DNA of 32,949 nucleotides from Segetibacter sp. (GTDB lineage: Bacteria; Bacteroidota; Bacteroidia; Chitinophagales; Chitinophagaceae). Under the pieces are notes generated by a model. The model made no database searches, was not told where the DNA came from, and saw nothing but the letters and a program-made list of their open reading frames with translations. The stretch spans positions 1 to 32,949 of the forward strand of contig NZ_JAOQAH010000074.1 of NCBI RefSeq assembly GCF_025963695.1, read 5' to 3'. Positions 24,114 through 32,338 of the stretch are shown here, in pieces (position 1 is the first letter of the stretch; every line of letters starts with the position of its first letter). A program made the translations under genes and the position numbers.

Positions 24114-25199
24114 ATGAATAAAAATCACTACGTAGCAATTATTGCCGGCGGTATCGGCAGTCGATTTTGGCCTAAAAGCAGAATTGGATATCCTAAGCAA
24201 TTTCTTGATATTTTAAATACCGGTAAAACATTAATTCAACAAACTTTTGAACGGTTCGAACGATTTGTTCCAAAAGAAAACATATTTGTTGTTACCTCTA
24301 ATGAGTACACCGAAATTGTAAAGCAGCAATTGCCGCAAATACCGGAAGAAAATATTGTGGCTGAACCAAGCAGAAAAAATACTGCTCCTTGTATAGCATA
24401 TATTTCTTTTAAGGTAGCTAATAAAGATCCTGATGCTACACTTATCATCGCCCCCGCTGATCATCTTATTTTAGATACTGACGGTTTCGAAAAAACCTGC
24501 CAGAAGGCAATAGATTTTGTTGACAAGAATGACTCGCTTGTAACACTAGGTATCAAACCAACTTATCCCAATACTGGCTACGGTTACATTCAGTATGAAA
24601 CCGATTCGCATGTAGAAGACAACATTTTTAAAGTAAGAACTTTTACAGAAAAGCCCAACCTTGAGCTTGCTAAAACTTTCCTTGCTAGCGGAGACTTTTT
24701 ATGGAATGCAGGCATTTTTATATGGAAGGCCGAAGTCATCATAAAAAGGTTCGAAATGCACGAGCCGGAATTGCACGATATTTTTGCTTCTGAAAGACAT
24801 AGGCTGAATACACCAGAAGAAAAGCAAGCAATTGAAAGAATGTACCCTCAATGTTCAAGTGTATCTATTGATTACGCTATTATGGAAAAAGCTGATAATG
24901 TATACGTGATACCAAGCAGTTTTGGCTGGAGTGATTTAGGAACCTGGACAAGCGCCTATGATAATTTAGAAAAAGATTACCTCGGTAATGCTATTGCGGG
25001 AGATAAGATTATGGTAATTGACTCAACTCAGTGTATGATATCGGCTGCGCATAATAAATTACTGGTTCTACAAGGACTGAACGATTTTATTATAGTTGAC
25101 ACAGAAGACGTTTTACTTATTTGCAAAAAGGAAAAGGAACAAGAAATAAAGGAATATGTAGCCGAGGTTAAAAGAAATATTGGCGATAAAAATCTTTAA
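24114..25199 (+). CDS. manC: Mannose-1-phosphate guanylyltransferase
   Basis: Makes GDP-mannose from mannose-1-phosphate and GTP for polysaccharide and glycan synthesis. 361 residues with the nucleotidyltransferase signature AGGIGSRFWPKSRIGYPKQFL (11-31), the APADHLI metal-site segment, GYGYIQYE, FTEKPNLELAKTFLASGDFLWNAGIFIWK and SIDYAIMEKADNVYVIPSSFGWSDLGTW. The C-terminal phosphomannose isomerase domain of bifunctional ManC is absent. It is very probably in one operon with kdsD and ends in a strong terminator. Confidence 0.93.
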   Translation: MNKNHYVAIIAGGIGSRFWPKSRIGYPKQFLDILNTGKTLIQQTFERFERFVPKENIFVVTSNEYTEIVKQQLPQIPEENIVAEPSRKNTAPCIAYISFKVANKDPDATLIIAPADHLILDTDGFEKTCQKAIDFVDKNDSLVTLGIKPTYPNTGYGYIQYETDSHVEDNIFKVRTFTEKPNLELAKTFLASGDFLWNAGIFIWKAEVIIKRFEMHEPELHDIFASERHRLNTPEEKQAIERMYPQCSSVSIDYAIMEKADNVYVIPSSFGWSDLGTWTSAYDNLEKDYLGNAIAGDKIMVIDSTQCMISAAHNKLLVLQGLNDFIIVDTEDVLLICKKEKEQEIKEYVAEVKRNIGDKNL

Positions 25200-25217
25200 A
25201 TTTTCGTACTAATTTAT

Positions 25218-25253
25218 AAAAAAGCTATTCAATCAACTGGATAGCTTTTTTTT
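25218..25253 (+). terminator. Rho-independent terminator after manC
   Basis: AAAAAAGCTATTC (25218-25230) pairs with GGATAGCTTTTTT (from 25239), with one G-T pair and an 8-nt loop, ending in a T-run to 25253. Confidence 0.88.
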
Positions 25254-25383
25254 ATATAGCACATTTTGATGTAGACAAAATCCTTCGAATCAGATTTTAA
25301 TAACTCCCAATATGTAGTTAAATGATTTTATTTCACCTATTAAAATAATAGGGTAATGTAATATTGAATACAAAACCCAGCTA

Positions 25384-26145
25384 TTGTTTCGAATTTTATA
25401 TTTCTTATTATTTATACTATTCTTACCACTATTAAGCCATTCTCAAATAATGACAGTAAGTGGAACAGTGTATGATATAACGAAGAAGACGCCGATGGAG
25501 TCGGTAAGTGTTTTAAGTACGTCAGGCAAAGGAACTGTAACAGACTCCCTGGGACATTACTCATTAACAGTAAGTGAAAAGGACTCTATTTACTTTTCTT
25601 TTCTAAATAAACCTACACCTAAGTATCCAGTAGCCACCATTGCAAATCCAGGTGCTTTTGATATCTCAATTATGAGAAGAGTGCAACAATTACCCTCTGT
25701 GCTTGTAAAGCAGCGGAACTACCGTTTAGACTCATTGCAAAATCGCGCTGATTATGCTAAAATCTTTAATTTTCAAAAACCTGGATTAAGCACATCAATG
25801 AATACAAACCCGGGGGGAATGGCAGGTATAGGCTTAGACCTCAATGAGCTTATAAATATGTTTAAGTTTAGAAAGAATAAAAGGACGCTTTCGTTTCAGA
25901 AAAGATTGATAAGTGAAGAGCAGGAGAAATTTATCAGTCATCGTTTTAATAAAGGGTTAGTTAGAAAACTGACAGGGTTAAACGCGCCGCAAATAGACAG
26001 TTTTATGGCCGAATTCAGACCTACTCTCGAAATGACGTTACAATTTAATGATCTCGAATTCGGGCAATTTATTGTAGAAGCATACAAATATTATAAAGCA
26101 GGAATTAAAATAAACAAGGCAGTCTTCAGAAGAGAGTTTCCTTAA
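25384..26145 (+). CDS. Secreted protein with carboxypeptidase-like regulatory (CarboxypepD_reg-like) domain
   Basis: 253 residues from a TTG start, chosen because it gives the signal peptide MFRILYFLLFILFLPLLSHSQ; the first ATG (residue 23) would remove it, and an in-frame stop lies about 30 bases upstream. The mature N-terminus MTVSGTVYDITKKTPMESVSVLSTSGKGTVTDSLGHYSLTV is the immunoglobulin-like beta-sandwich seen in front of TonB-dependent receptors and in small cell-surface proteins of Bacteroidota. The remaining 150 residues are mainly helical, with basic and aromatic residues and no recognised motif. Probably periplasmic or surface; function unknown. Confidence 0.78.
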   Translation: MFRILYFLLFILFLPLLSHSQIMTVSGTVYDITKKTPMESVSVLSTSGKGTVTDSLGHYSLTVSEKDSIYFSFLNKPTPKYPVATIANPGAFDISIMRRVQQLPSVLVKQRNYRLDSLQNRADYAKIFNFQKPGLSTSMNTNPGGMAGIGLDLNELINMFKFRKNKRTLSFQKRLISEEQEKFISHRFNKGLVRKLTGLNAPQIDSFMAEFRPTLEMTLQFNDLEFGQFIVEAYKYYKAGIKINKAVFRREFP

Positions 26146-26172
26146 GTAATTTTAATATTGTTATGTTAGCTA

Positions 26173-26760
26173 TTAAAAGTTATTCTGATCGTCGTTCTCC
26201 CTTAAACTTTCCATTCTGTCGCCTCCCAAACTATAGTAACTATTTTCTTCATCACCCTGCCCAAGTGCATCTTCACCATTGAGATCTGCATCAGGAATAT
26301 CAAGGTCTTTTCCTGTCACGGGCTGCCATCCTCTTGCTTTAAGCTCCTCGTCTTCACCAAGATCCATATCTTGATCCCGCTCACCTAACATAGCCAGATC
26401 CTCTGCAGTAACATCTGCCTCGGTCGCCGAAATCGTATCAATATCTTCCCCTTCTTCTTCAGATACCATGGTAAAATCTGGCTCAAGTTCAGGCGTCGCT
26501 TCTATATCCTTAATATGATCAGGAGATATTGTATGCGAGCGAGTAAGATTTTCTACATCAATATCAACTCTTTCAGTATAATTATCAGGATTTAGTATAT
26601 CATCCTTAGCAGGATAATGCGGATAGCCTGGAAAATCCTGGTCTATTTTCTCGTCATTAGATTCTTGAACTTCTTCTGGCGTATTTATCACTTCTTCAGG
26701 ATCATTGGTGGTTGGTTGCGGTTTACCATTTGTTTCTTTAGGATCAGATTGAGTTGACAT
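26173..26760 (-). CDS. Acidic, disordered hypothetical protein
   Basis: 195 residues, no signal peptide or hydrophobic core, extremely rich in Asp and Glu. The N-terminal third is Pro/Thr/Asn/Glu-rich. A GYPHYPAKDDILN segment (about residues 45-57) recurs, as far as I recall, in unnamed proteins of related bacteria. A slightly more ordered part reads AEDLAMLGERDQDMDLGEDEELKARGWQPVTGKDLDIPDADLNGE. The pattern suggests an unstructured, perhaps stress- or ion-related protein, but no function can be given. It is divergent from the SPW-protein gene, with a 12-bp inverted repeat between them, and convergent with the gene before it (27 bp apart). Confidence 0.7.
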   Translation of the reverse strand: MSTQSDPKETNGKPQPTTNDPEEVINTPEEVQESNDEKIDQDFPGYPHYPAKDDILNPDNYTERVDIDVENLTRSHTISPDHIKDIEATPELEPDFTMVSEEEGEDIDTISATEADVTAEDLAMLGERDQDMDLGEDEELKARGWQPVTGKDLDIPDADLNGEDALGQGDEENSYYSLGGDRMESLRENDDQNNF

Positions 26761-26899
26761 ATTAATTTGTTTAGAAGAATATATAAAAACAATGTGCCGT
26801 AGTTAAATGGTAGTGGTTGCAAAGACAATAGATATTAAATAAGGTTCCGCAGACTTAAATAGCCACACCCAACGATGCGGATACCCACACTTCCCTTAC

Positions 26900-26926
26900 A
26901 GAAGTAAAATACCATATTTTACTTCT
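26900..26926. repeat. Perfect 12-bp inverted repeat in the divergent intergenic region
   Basis: AGAAGTAAAATA (26900-26911) and TATTTTACTTCT (26915-26926) are exact reverse complements with a CCA spacer. There is no T-run on either side, so it is not a terminator. It lies 67 bp before the SPW gene and 140 bp before the divergent acidic-protein gene, a good position for an operator. Confidence 0.7.
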
Positions 26927-26992
26927 ACATATTCTAAGACAATTCCCGTTGGCACACTTTATGAAAATAAACTATCTATAAAATTATTTAAT

Positions 26993-27376
26993 ATGAAAAT
27001 CATTAGCACGAAAACACACGGAATGATGGACTACCTAATGGGGATATTGTTAATTGCCTCTCCATGGATCTTTGGTTTTGCAAATGGTGGAGCTGAACAA
27101 TGGATCCCTATAATTGTTGGCGCTGGTGCGCTGGTGTATAGCATGATGACAAATTACGAGTTCGGGGTTTCAAAAACATTGTCTATGAAAACTCACCTTA
27201 CCCTGGACTTAGTGGCGGGAATTTTTTTAGCAGTGTCCCCATGGCTTTTTGGTTTCTCAGACAGGGTGTATGCGCCTCACCTTATTTTAGGTCTTTTAGA
27301 AATTGGGGCTTCCCTTATGACTAAAACGAGTCCGGCCGACAATTACAGAGGAGTGAATCACGGTCACGCTATGTAA
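26993..27376 (+). CDS. SPW-repeat membrane protein
   Basis: 127 residues with four hydrophobic helices arranged as two halves. Each half contains a helix ending in the diagnostic SPW motif: GILLIASPWIFGFA (about 17-30) and GIFLAVSPWLFGFS (about 76-89). Each is preceded by a polar loop containing a conserved His/Asp (KTHGMMDY, KTHLTLDL). The family is inner-membrane and of unknown function; many members are stress-induced in Bacteroidota and other phyla. It has its own terminator. Start ATG 26993 gives a normal length. Confidence 0.88.
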   Translation: MKIISTKTHGMMDYLMGILLIASPWIFGFANGGAEQWIPIIVGAGALVYSMMTNYEFGVSKTLSMKTHLTLDLVAGIFLAVSPWLFGFSDRVYAPHLILGLLEIGASLMTKTSPADNYRGVNHGHAM

Positions 27377-27400
27377 TTATCTATCAGATACCAATAATTT

Positions 27401-27430
27401 ATAGAGGGCTAATAGCCCTCTATTTTTTTA
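27401..27430 (+). terminator. Rho-independent terminator after the SPW gene
   Basis: ATAGAGGGCT (27401-27410) pairs with AGCCCTCTAT (27414-27423) around AAT, followed by a run of T. Confidence 0.92.
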
Positions 27431-27481
27431 TATGGCATGCTTTTGTAAAACAATAAAGGCGAAAAATAATATTTACTATAT

Positions 27482-28471
27482 ATGAAAAATTCCCAGGTAC
27501 CTTCTAATCTGTTTACTGTAGCACCAGGTGTGTGGGGCAGAAAAGATGTCTTTGTCAATTTCTTCATGATACAAGACCTTGTAACTAATCAGTGGGTTTT
27601 AGTGGATACCGGCTTGAAATGGTCCGCAAGCAAAATAAAAGAAATGGCATCTTACCTGTTTGGAGATGAAAGTACACCGAAAGCAATAATACTTACCCAC
27701 GGTCACTTTGATCATGTAGGCTCAGTAGTAAAACTTGCCGATGAATGGGACGTGTCTGTGTTTGCGCATCATTTAGAAATTCCTTACTTAACAGGACACT
27801 CTGACTATCCGCCGCCCGATCCTACAGTAGGTGGCGGTTTAATGGCTAGAATGGCCTTCCTTTATCCAAACGGCCCTATTAACATCTGGAGGCATCTAAA
27901 AGTATTACCGGCAGATGGTAAAATACCAGTATTACCTGAATGGCGGTATGTACATACTCCTGGTCATGCACCCGGACATATAAGCCTTTTCCGGGAAAGC
28001 GATGGAGTATTGATCGCCGGAGATGCATTTGCAACTACGAAACAGGAATCAGCAATTTCAGTAATGTTGCAAACGAAAGTTATTTCGGGGCCTCCCAAAT
28101 ACTTTACCTATGACTGGCAAGCAGCAAAAACTTCTGTAAGTGAATTGGTGAAGCTTCAACCAAAGACTGCAGCTACAGGGCACGGAATGCCTATGAGAGG
28201 AAAAGAATTACAAAAAGCGCTGAAGGAATTGCAGGATAATTTTGATGAAAACTCTATTCCTGCTACGGGGAGGTATATAGCAAACCCTGCGATAACGAAT
28301 GCTAACGGAGTGATGTATATACCGCCAAAGAAATACGACAAAAATGAATTGGCTATCAAAGTTTTTGCTGTTACTACCATGCTCGTTTTAGGTTTCATGT
28401 GGAAGACATTCAAAAAGAATAAGAGGATCAGGCAAAACGAAGACTTATTAGAAGTTGAATACAACTATTAA
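27482..28471 (+). CDS. Metallo-beta-lactamase-fold hydrolase
   Basis: 329 residues. The zinc site HGHFDH (His73, His75, Asp77, His78) sits after the LTHGHFDHVG turn; a second His is in HTPGHAPGHISL (about 158), Asp is in IAGDAFAT (about 180) and a last His in ATGHGMPM (about 232), so the dinuclear site is complete. The N-terminus has no signal peptide. Near the C-terminus lies one hydrophobic segment (IKVFAVTTMLVLGFMW), an unusual C-terminal membrane anchor that would leave the catalytic domain in the cytoplasm. Substrate unknown; the family includes glyoxalase II, lactonases and arylsulfatases. Confidence 0.88.
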   Translation: MKNSQVPSNLFTVAPGVWGRKDVFVNFFMIQDLVTNQWVLVDTGLKWSASKIKEMASYLFGDESTPKAIILTHGHFDHVGSVVKLADEWDVSVFAHHLEIPYLTGHSDYPPPDPTVGGGLMARMAFLYPNGPINIWRHLKVLPADGKIPVLPEWRYVHTPGHAPGHISLFRESDGVLIAGDAFATTKQESAISVMLQTKVISGPPKYFTYDWQAAKTSVSELVKLQPKTAATGHGMPMRGKELQKALKELQDNFDENSIPATGRYIANPAITNANGVMYIPPKKYDKNELAIKVFAVTTMLVLGFMWKTFKKNKRIRQNEDLLEVEYNY

Positions 28472-28575
28472 CTACACCATAAAAAGCAATAGTGTGGGAA
28501 ACGGAGTTACTAAAGCACAACTGTGCGACGCAAGAGTAGTTGAAGAGGGAACAAATGTTGGTAACCAAAATCAAT

Positions 28576-28620
28576 TTATAAAAAAAGACACCTTTTGTTT
28601 AGCACTGTCTTTTTTTATAA
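28576..28620. terminator. Bidirectional Rho-independent terminator between convergent genes
   Basis: TTATAAAAAAAGACA (28576-28590) and TGTCTTTTTTTATAA (28606-28620) are exact 15-bp reverse complements with a 15-nt loop. It serves the hydrolase (plus) and nadA (minus, stop at 28641). Confidence 0.85.
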
Positions 28621-28640
28621 CAATGTAAATCGTTTTTATA

Positions 28641-29648
28641 CTATCCTAATAAACCAGCTGCCCTACTTATTTCTAGCATACGGTCAATTGGCTTTTTGGC
28701 CGCCAGTCGTAGATCCTCGTCCATGAGAATTTCAGGCGTTTCATATTCCATGCACAAATACAATTTCTCTATTGAATTCAGCTTCATATAAGGGCAGTCA
28801 TTACATGCACAACCGTTATTGGGCGGTGCTGGAATAAACGTCTTATATGGTGCATCCTTCTGCATCTGGTGTAAAATACCCGTTTCAGTAGCTACAATAA
28901 ACTCAACTGCTTTATCAGTAACGGCATATTTAAGTAATTGGGTAGTGCTTCCAACAAAATCTGCAATCCTCAGTACCGCTTCTTCACACTCAGGATGTGC
29001 AATAACCTTAGCATTGGGGTTACGTACTTTAAGCTTTATAATTTTTTCGAGGCTAAAAATCTCGTGCACCATGCATGCTCCACTCCACAACAACATATCA
29101 CGGCCGGTTTTCTTATTAAGATATGCCCCCAAATTTTTATCCGGAGCAAAAATAACTTTTTGGTCTTTTGGCAAACTATGTAAGATTGCCTCCGCATTGC
29201 TACTGGTGCATATTATGTCGCTTAATGCCTTAATATCAGATGTACAATTGATATAACTAATAACCAGGTGATCAGGATGTTTTTCTTTAAAAGCTTTAAA
29301 TAAACCGGCGGGAGCACTGTCTGCCAGGGAGCATCCAGCCTTCAGGTCAGGCAACACTACTTTTTTAGTTGGATTTAAAATTTTTGCAGTTTCAGCCATA
29401 AAATGCACACCCGCAAAAACAATCATATCAGCGTTTGTTGATTGTGCCTTTTGAGCCAAACCCAAACTATCACCAAGAAAATCTGACACATCCTGTATGT
29501 CTCCATCCACATAATAATGTGCAAGTACGATGGCGTTTTTTTCTTTTTTCAATCTTTCTATTTCTACAAATAGATCCATTTGCACGTCTACCTCTATATC
29601 TAAAAAACCTTTTTCTTCAACTTTACTTTTCGCTTCAGCTATGTTCAT
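28641..29648 (-). CDS. nadA: Quinolinate synthase NadA
   Basis: Condenses iminoaspartate with dihydroxyacetone phosphate to quinolinate in de novo NAD synthesis, using a [4Fe-4S] cluster. 335 residues. The cluster cysteines lie in [10 protein letters not shown] (Cys106), WSGACMVHE (Cys192) and [14 protein letters not shown] (Cys282/285). Other conserved parts are [22 protein letters not shown] (41-62) and [10 protein letters not shown] (168-177). No nadB or nadC is adjacent. It is transcribed away from the candidate origin at its 5' side. Third NAD-metabolism locus in the window. Confidence 0.96.
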   Translation of the reverse strand: MNIAEAKSKVEEKGFLDIEVDVQMDLFVEIERLKKEKNAIVLAHYYVDGDIQDVSDFLGDSLGLAQKAQSTNADMIVFAGVHFMAETAKILNPTKKVVLPDLKAGCSLADSAPAGLFKAFKEKHPDHLVISYINCTSDIKALSDIICTSSNAEAILHSLPKDQKVIFAPDKNLGAYLNKKTGRDMLLWSGACMVHEIFSLEKIIKLKVRNPNAKVIAHPECEEAVLRIADFVGSTTQLLKYAVTDKAVEFIVATETGILHQMQKDAPYKTFIPAPPNNGCACNDCPYMKLNSIEKLYLCMEYETPEILMDEDLRLAAKKPIDRMLEISRAAGLLG

Positions 29649-29875
29649 AACTATTGTATTAGTTTCTTTAATTCATTATTTATAAATAAACCTATTACTA
29701 CTACAGATGTGAATAGCGGGATAACTTTCATTTATATTATTTGCAAATTTAAAAGTTATAGTTTATCCACGGTTATACACATTGAATACAGCCGTATATT
29801 ATAACAATATTAAGGGTTGTAGCCGTTTCCTAACATCTGGGGATTGCAAGTAGGGTTAATAAAAATGAAAGGAAT

Positions 29876-29910
29876 TTGTTCTATTTTTTCTGTTAGAAGA
29901 AATAGAACAA
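29876..29910. repeat. Long hairpin inside the candidate origin
   Basis: TTGTTCTATTT (29876-29886) and AAATAGAACAA (29900-29910) are perfect reverse complements, and the stem extends inward by four more pairs (one G-T) to a 5-nt loop. No T-run follows on either strand and no gene ends here, so it is not an evident terminator. Confidence 0.7.
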
Positions 29911-30097
29911 GTCACAGAAATACTACCAATCGACTTATTATTGAAAGCAAAAAATGAAGTTTTTCTACAATTATCCACGTCGGGAAAAGTGAATGTGGTA
30001 CCAATTCCACAGAATTAGCACTTTTCAACAAAGGCCTGTGGAAACAAACTATTTTGAAAATTCAATTTTATTGGTTCAGACTACGTTATTAACAGCA

Positions 30098-30116
30098 AAA
30101 TATTGTGCCAATATTT
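30098..30116. repeat. AT-rich palindrome in the candidate origin
   Basis: AAATATTG (30098-30105) and CAATATTT (30109-30116) flank TGC. It lies in the most AT-rich part of the gap, 35 bp before a DnaA box. Confidence 0.6.
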
Positions 30117-30159
30117 ATTAAAAGATAGCGCTAATAAGGGTTTTATCTACTTTTCCACA

Positions 30160-30190
30160 TTTGTATAAAGGATATATTCCCCTATTTTTG
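30160..30190 (+). promoter_or_regulatory. Bacteroidota-type promoter of ppiD
   Basis: TTTG (30160-30163) and TATTTTTG (30183-30190) are separated by 19 bp, an exact match to the -33/-7 consensus (TTTG, TAnnTTTG). The expected start of transcription is near 30195, 25 bp before the ATG at 30221, which rules out a longer N-terminus for the protein. The -33 box abuts the DnaA box at 30151-30159, so DnaA binding could affect this promoter. Confidence 0.75.
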
Positions 30191-30220
30191 TCGTCCACTT
30201 TTAAAAGTTATATAATAGTT

Positions 30221-32338
30221 ATGTCGGTTATTCAAAAGATCAGGGACAAGTATGCTGCCGTGGTGATTGCAGTCATAGCCCTAAGTTTGGTTGGTTTCAT
30301 TTTAATGGATGCCTTTGTTGGCCGTGGAAAAGGTGGTACACCGGGCGGAGATGTGGGCAAAGTAAATGGTCAAAAAATTGAGAAAAACGATTTTGAGAAA
30401 AAAATATCATTACAGCAGGCAATGTACGGGGCACAGGCGCCGCAGCGTGAGCAGTTGATAAGCAGCGCATGGGAGCAGACCGTGGATGAAATTGTAATGG
30501 AACAGGAATATGATAAGGTAGGTCTACAGTTTACAGCTAAAGAATTAAATGATGTACTGTTTGGTGCAAACCCTCCCCAGTGGTTGAGCCAGCAGTTTAC
30601 TGATCCTAAGACAGGAATGTATGATGTAAACCAGGCAAAACAATATTTCGCCCAGATGAAAAAGCAAAAGAACAATCCCAATTTAGAGATGTTCAACGAA
30701 GCTTACATCACACCTACTATTAGCCAGACTCTCCGCACAAAATATATGGCTTTACTAGGTGAAAGCGCATATATACCAAAGTGGATGGCAGAACGTACCA
30801 TTGCCGATCAAAACGTTGTTGCACGTTTTTCTTATGTAAGTGTTCCTTATTCAAGTATTTCCGATAGTTCAATTAAGGTTACTGACGACGATGTAAGAAA
30901 TTATATGAATAAGCATAAGGATGCATTTGTGCAGGATGACGCTAGTCGCAGTGTTTCGTATGTAGCTTTCAATGCTTCCGCTTCGGGCGCCGACAGCGCT
31001 AAGGTCTTAAGCCAATTGAACAGTTTAAGAGGTGAATTTGCAGCAGCAACAGATCCTGAAAGTTATTTAGCGCGGGTAGGTTCAGAAAATCCTTACTTCA
31101 ACGGATATGTTCTTGGTTCTAAACTACAGGTTCCAAATGCTGATACAATCAAGAAGCTACCTAACGGACAAGTTTATGGGCCATATGTAGATGGAACCCA
31201 CTATACGCTTGCTAAAATGATAGATAGTCGTAGCGTGCCCGATAGCGCTAAAGTAAGACACATTTTAATTAAGACCGGTGAGAAAGGCCAGGTCACCTTA
31301 CCCGATAGCATTGCTAAAGCAAGAATCGACAGTGTGGCAAATGCCGCAAAATCAGGAGCAGATTTCAATGCGTTAGTATTACAATACTCTGATGATGAGG
31401 GTAGCAAGAACACTAAAGGAGAATATACTTTTACTTCTCAACAATTTCCAAATCTTAGTAAGGAGTTTGCTGAAACTGCATTTTACGGAACAACGGGAGA
31501 TAAAAAAGTTGTAAAAGTAGAAAACCAGGCTTATAGTGGATATCACTATATAGAGGTGTTGGAACAAAAGCAGATGGAGACAGGCTACAAAATTGCTTAT
31601 CTCGCAAAACCTATAGAGGCGAGCCAGGAAACCATTAATAGTGCAAGTAATCTTGCTTCTCAGTTTGCAGCCAACAGCCGCGATAAAAAGCAATTTGAGG
31701 CGAATGCAGCAAAACAGAATCTTACTGTATTGTCAGCTTCCGAAATAAAACAAAATGACTACCAGGTAGCAGCCTTGGGCGAAAGTCGCCAGTTTGTTCG
31801 TTGGGTATATGAAAACAAAGCCGGCGACGTAAGTGAACCGCAGGAAATAGGCGATAAATATGTGGTGGCAGTTATAACTGGTGTGTCAGAAAAAGGTTTA
31901 ATGAGTGTTGCTAAAGCACGTATCACAGCCGAGCCTATTATTCTTAATGAAAAGAAAGCGCAACAAATTATCTCAGCGAAGTTCAAAGGGGGTAGCACAA
32001 TAGAGCAGGTGGCGCAGGGTGCAGGGGTTAGTGTTCTTCGTGCAGATAGTGTTAGCTTCGCCCAGCCTTTCATTCCTAACATTGGCAACGAGCCAAAAGT
32101 TGCAGGAGCAGCGTTTAACAAGAGCTTGCAGAATAAGGTAAGCGAGCCTATTGCTGGAAATACAGGTGTTTTTGTAATCAGGGGAGAAAGTATCACCGCC
32201 CTGCCAAATACAAATATGGACATCGAAGGTCTACGTAAACAGATGGAGATGCAACAGAAGCAAATGTCAGGTTATCAAAGTATAGAAGCTTTGAAAAAAG
32301 CCGCTGACGTAAAAGACAACCGTTTCGATTTTTATTAG
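30221..32338 (+). CDS. ppiD: Peptidylprolyl isomerase of the SurA/PpiD family
   Basis: Membrane-anchored periplasmic foldase, 705 residues from ATG 30221. One N-terminal membrane helix (about 12-31, AAVVIAVIALSLVGFILMDAF) is followed by a SurA_N-type helical chaperone region (VGKVNGQKIEKNDFEKKISLQQ and beyond). A parvulin rotamase domain occupies about residues 343-450: AKVRHILIKTGEKG, SGADFNALVLQYSDDEGSKNTKGEYTF, YSGYHYIEVLEQ. The rest is a second helical region. It probably assists outer-membrane protein folding at the inner-membrane surface. It carries a good promoter and a terminator, hence a single-gene unit. Confidence 0.92.
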   Translation: MSVIQKIRDKYAAVVIAVIALSLVGFILMDAFVGRGKGGTPGGDVGKVNGQKIEKNDFEKKISLQQAMYGAQAPQREQLISSAWEQTVDEIVMEQEYDKVGLQFTAKELNDVLFGANPPQWLSQQFTDPKTGMYDVNQAKQYFAQMKKQKNNPNLEMFNEAYITPTISQTLRTKYMALLGESAYIPKWMAERTIADQNVVARFSYVSVPYSSISDSSIKVTDDDVRNYMNKHKDAFVQDDASRSVSYVAFNASASGADSAKVLSQLNSLRGEFAAATDPESYLARVGSENPYFNGYVLGSKLQVPNADTIKKLPNGQVYGPYVDGTHYTLAKMIDSRSVPDSAKVRHILIKTGEKGQVTLPDSIAKARIDSVANAAKSGADFNALVLQYSDDEGSKNTKGEYTFTSQQFPNLSKEFAETAFYGTTGDKKVVKVENQAYSGYHYIEVLEQKQMETGYKIAYLAKPIEASQETINSASNLASQFAANSRDKKQFEANAAKQNLTVLSASEIKQNDYQVAALGESRQFVRWVYENKAGDVSEPQEIGDKYVVAVITGVSEKGLMSVAKARITAEPIILNEKKAQQIISAKFKGGSTIEQVAQGAGVSVLRADSVSFAQPFIPNIGNEPKVAGAAFNKSLQNKVSEPIAGNTGVFVIRGESITALPNTNMDIEGLRKQMEMQQKQMSGYQSIEALKKAADVKDNRFDFY

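Larger units (their letters stand above)
29649..30220. other. Candidate chromosomal replication origin (oriC)
   Basis: A 572-bp AT-rich gap between divergent nadA and ppiD with clustered DnaA boxes (consensus TTATCCACA). On the plus strand: TTATCCACG at 29763-29771, TTATACACA at 29773-29781, TTATCCACG at 29971-29979 and TTTTCCACA at 30151-30159, each 8 of 9. On the minus strand GTTTCCACA at 30037-30045 (7 of 9). Two further weak sites (TTTTCTACA near 29961, TTATCTACT near 30143) are present. AT-rich segments near 29795-29812 and 30085-30135 could serve as unwinding elements. There is no coding frame of note. dnaA is not in the window, which is common for Bacteroidota. Confidence 0.65.

Noticed and set aside
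29744..29751. TAAATTTG on the minus strand as the nadA promoter
   Set aside because: Fits the -7 consensus but lies almost 100 bp from the start and has no TTTG 19-20 bp upstream; left unannotated.
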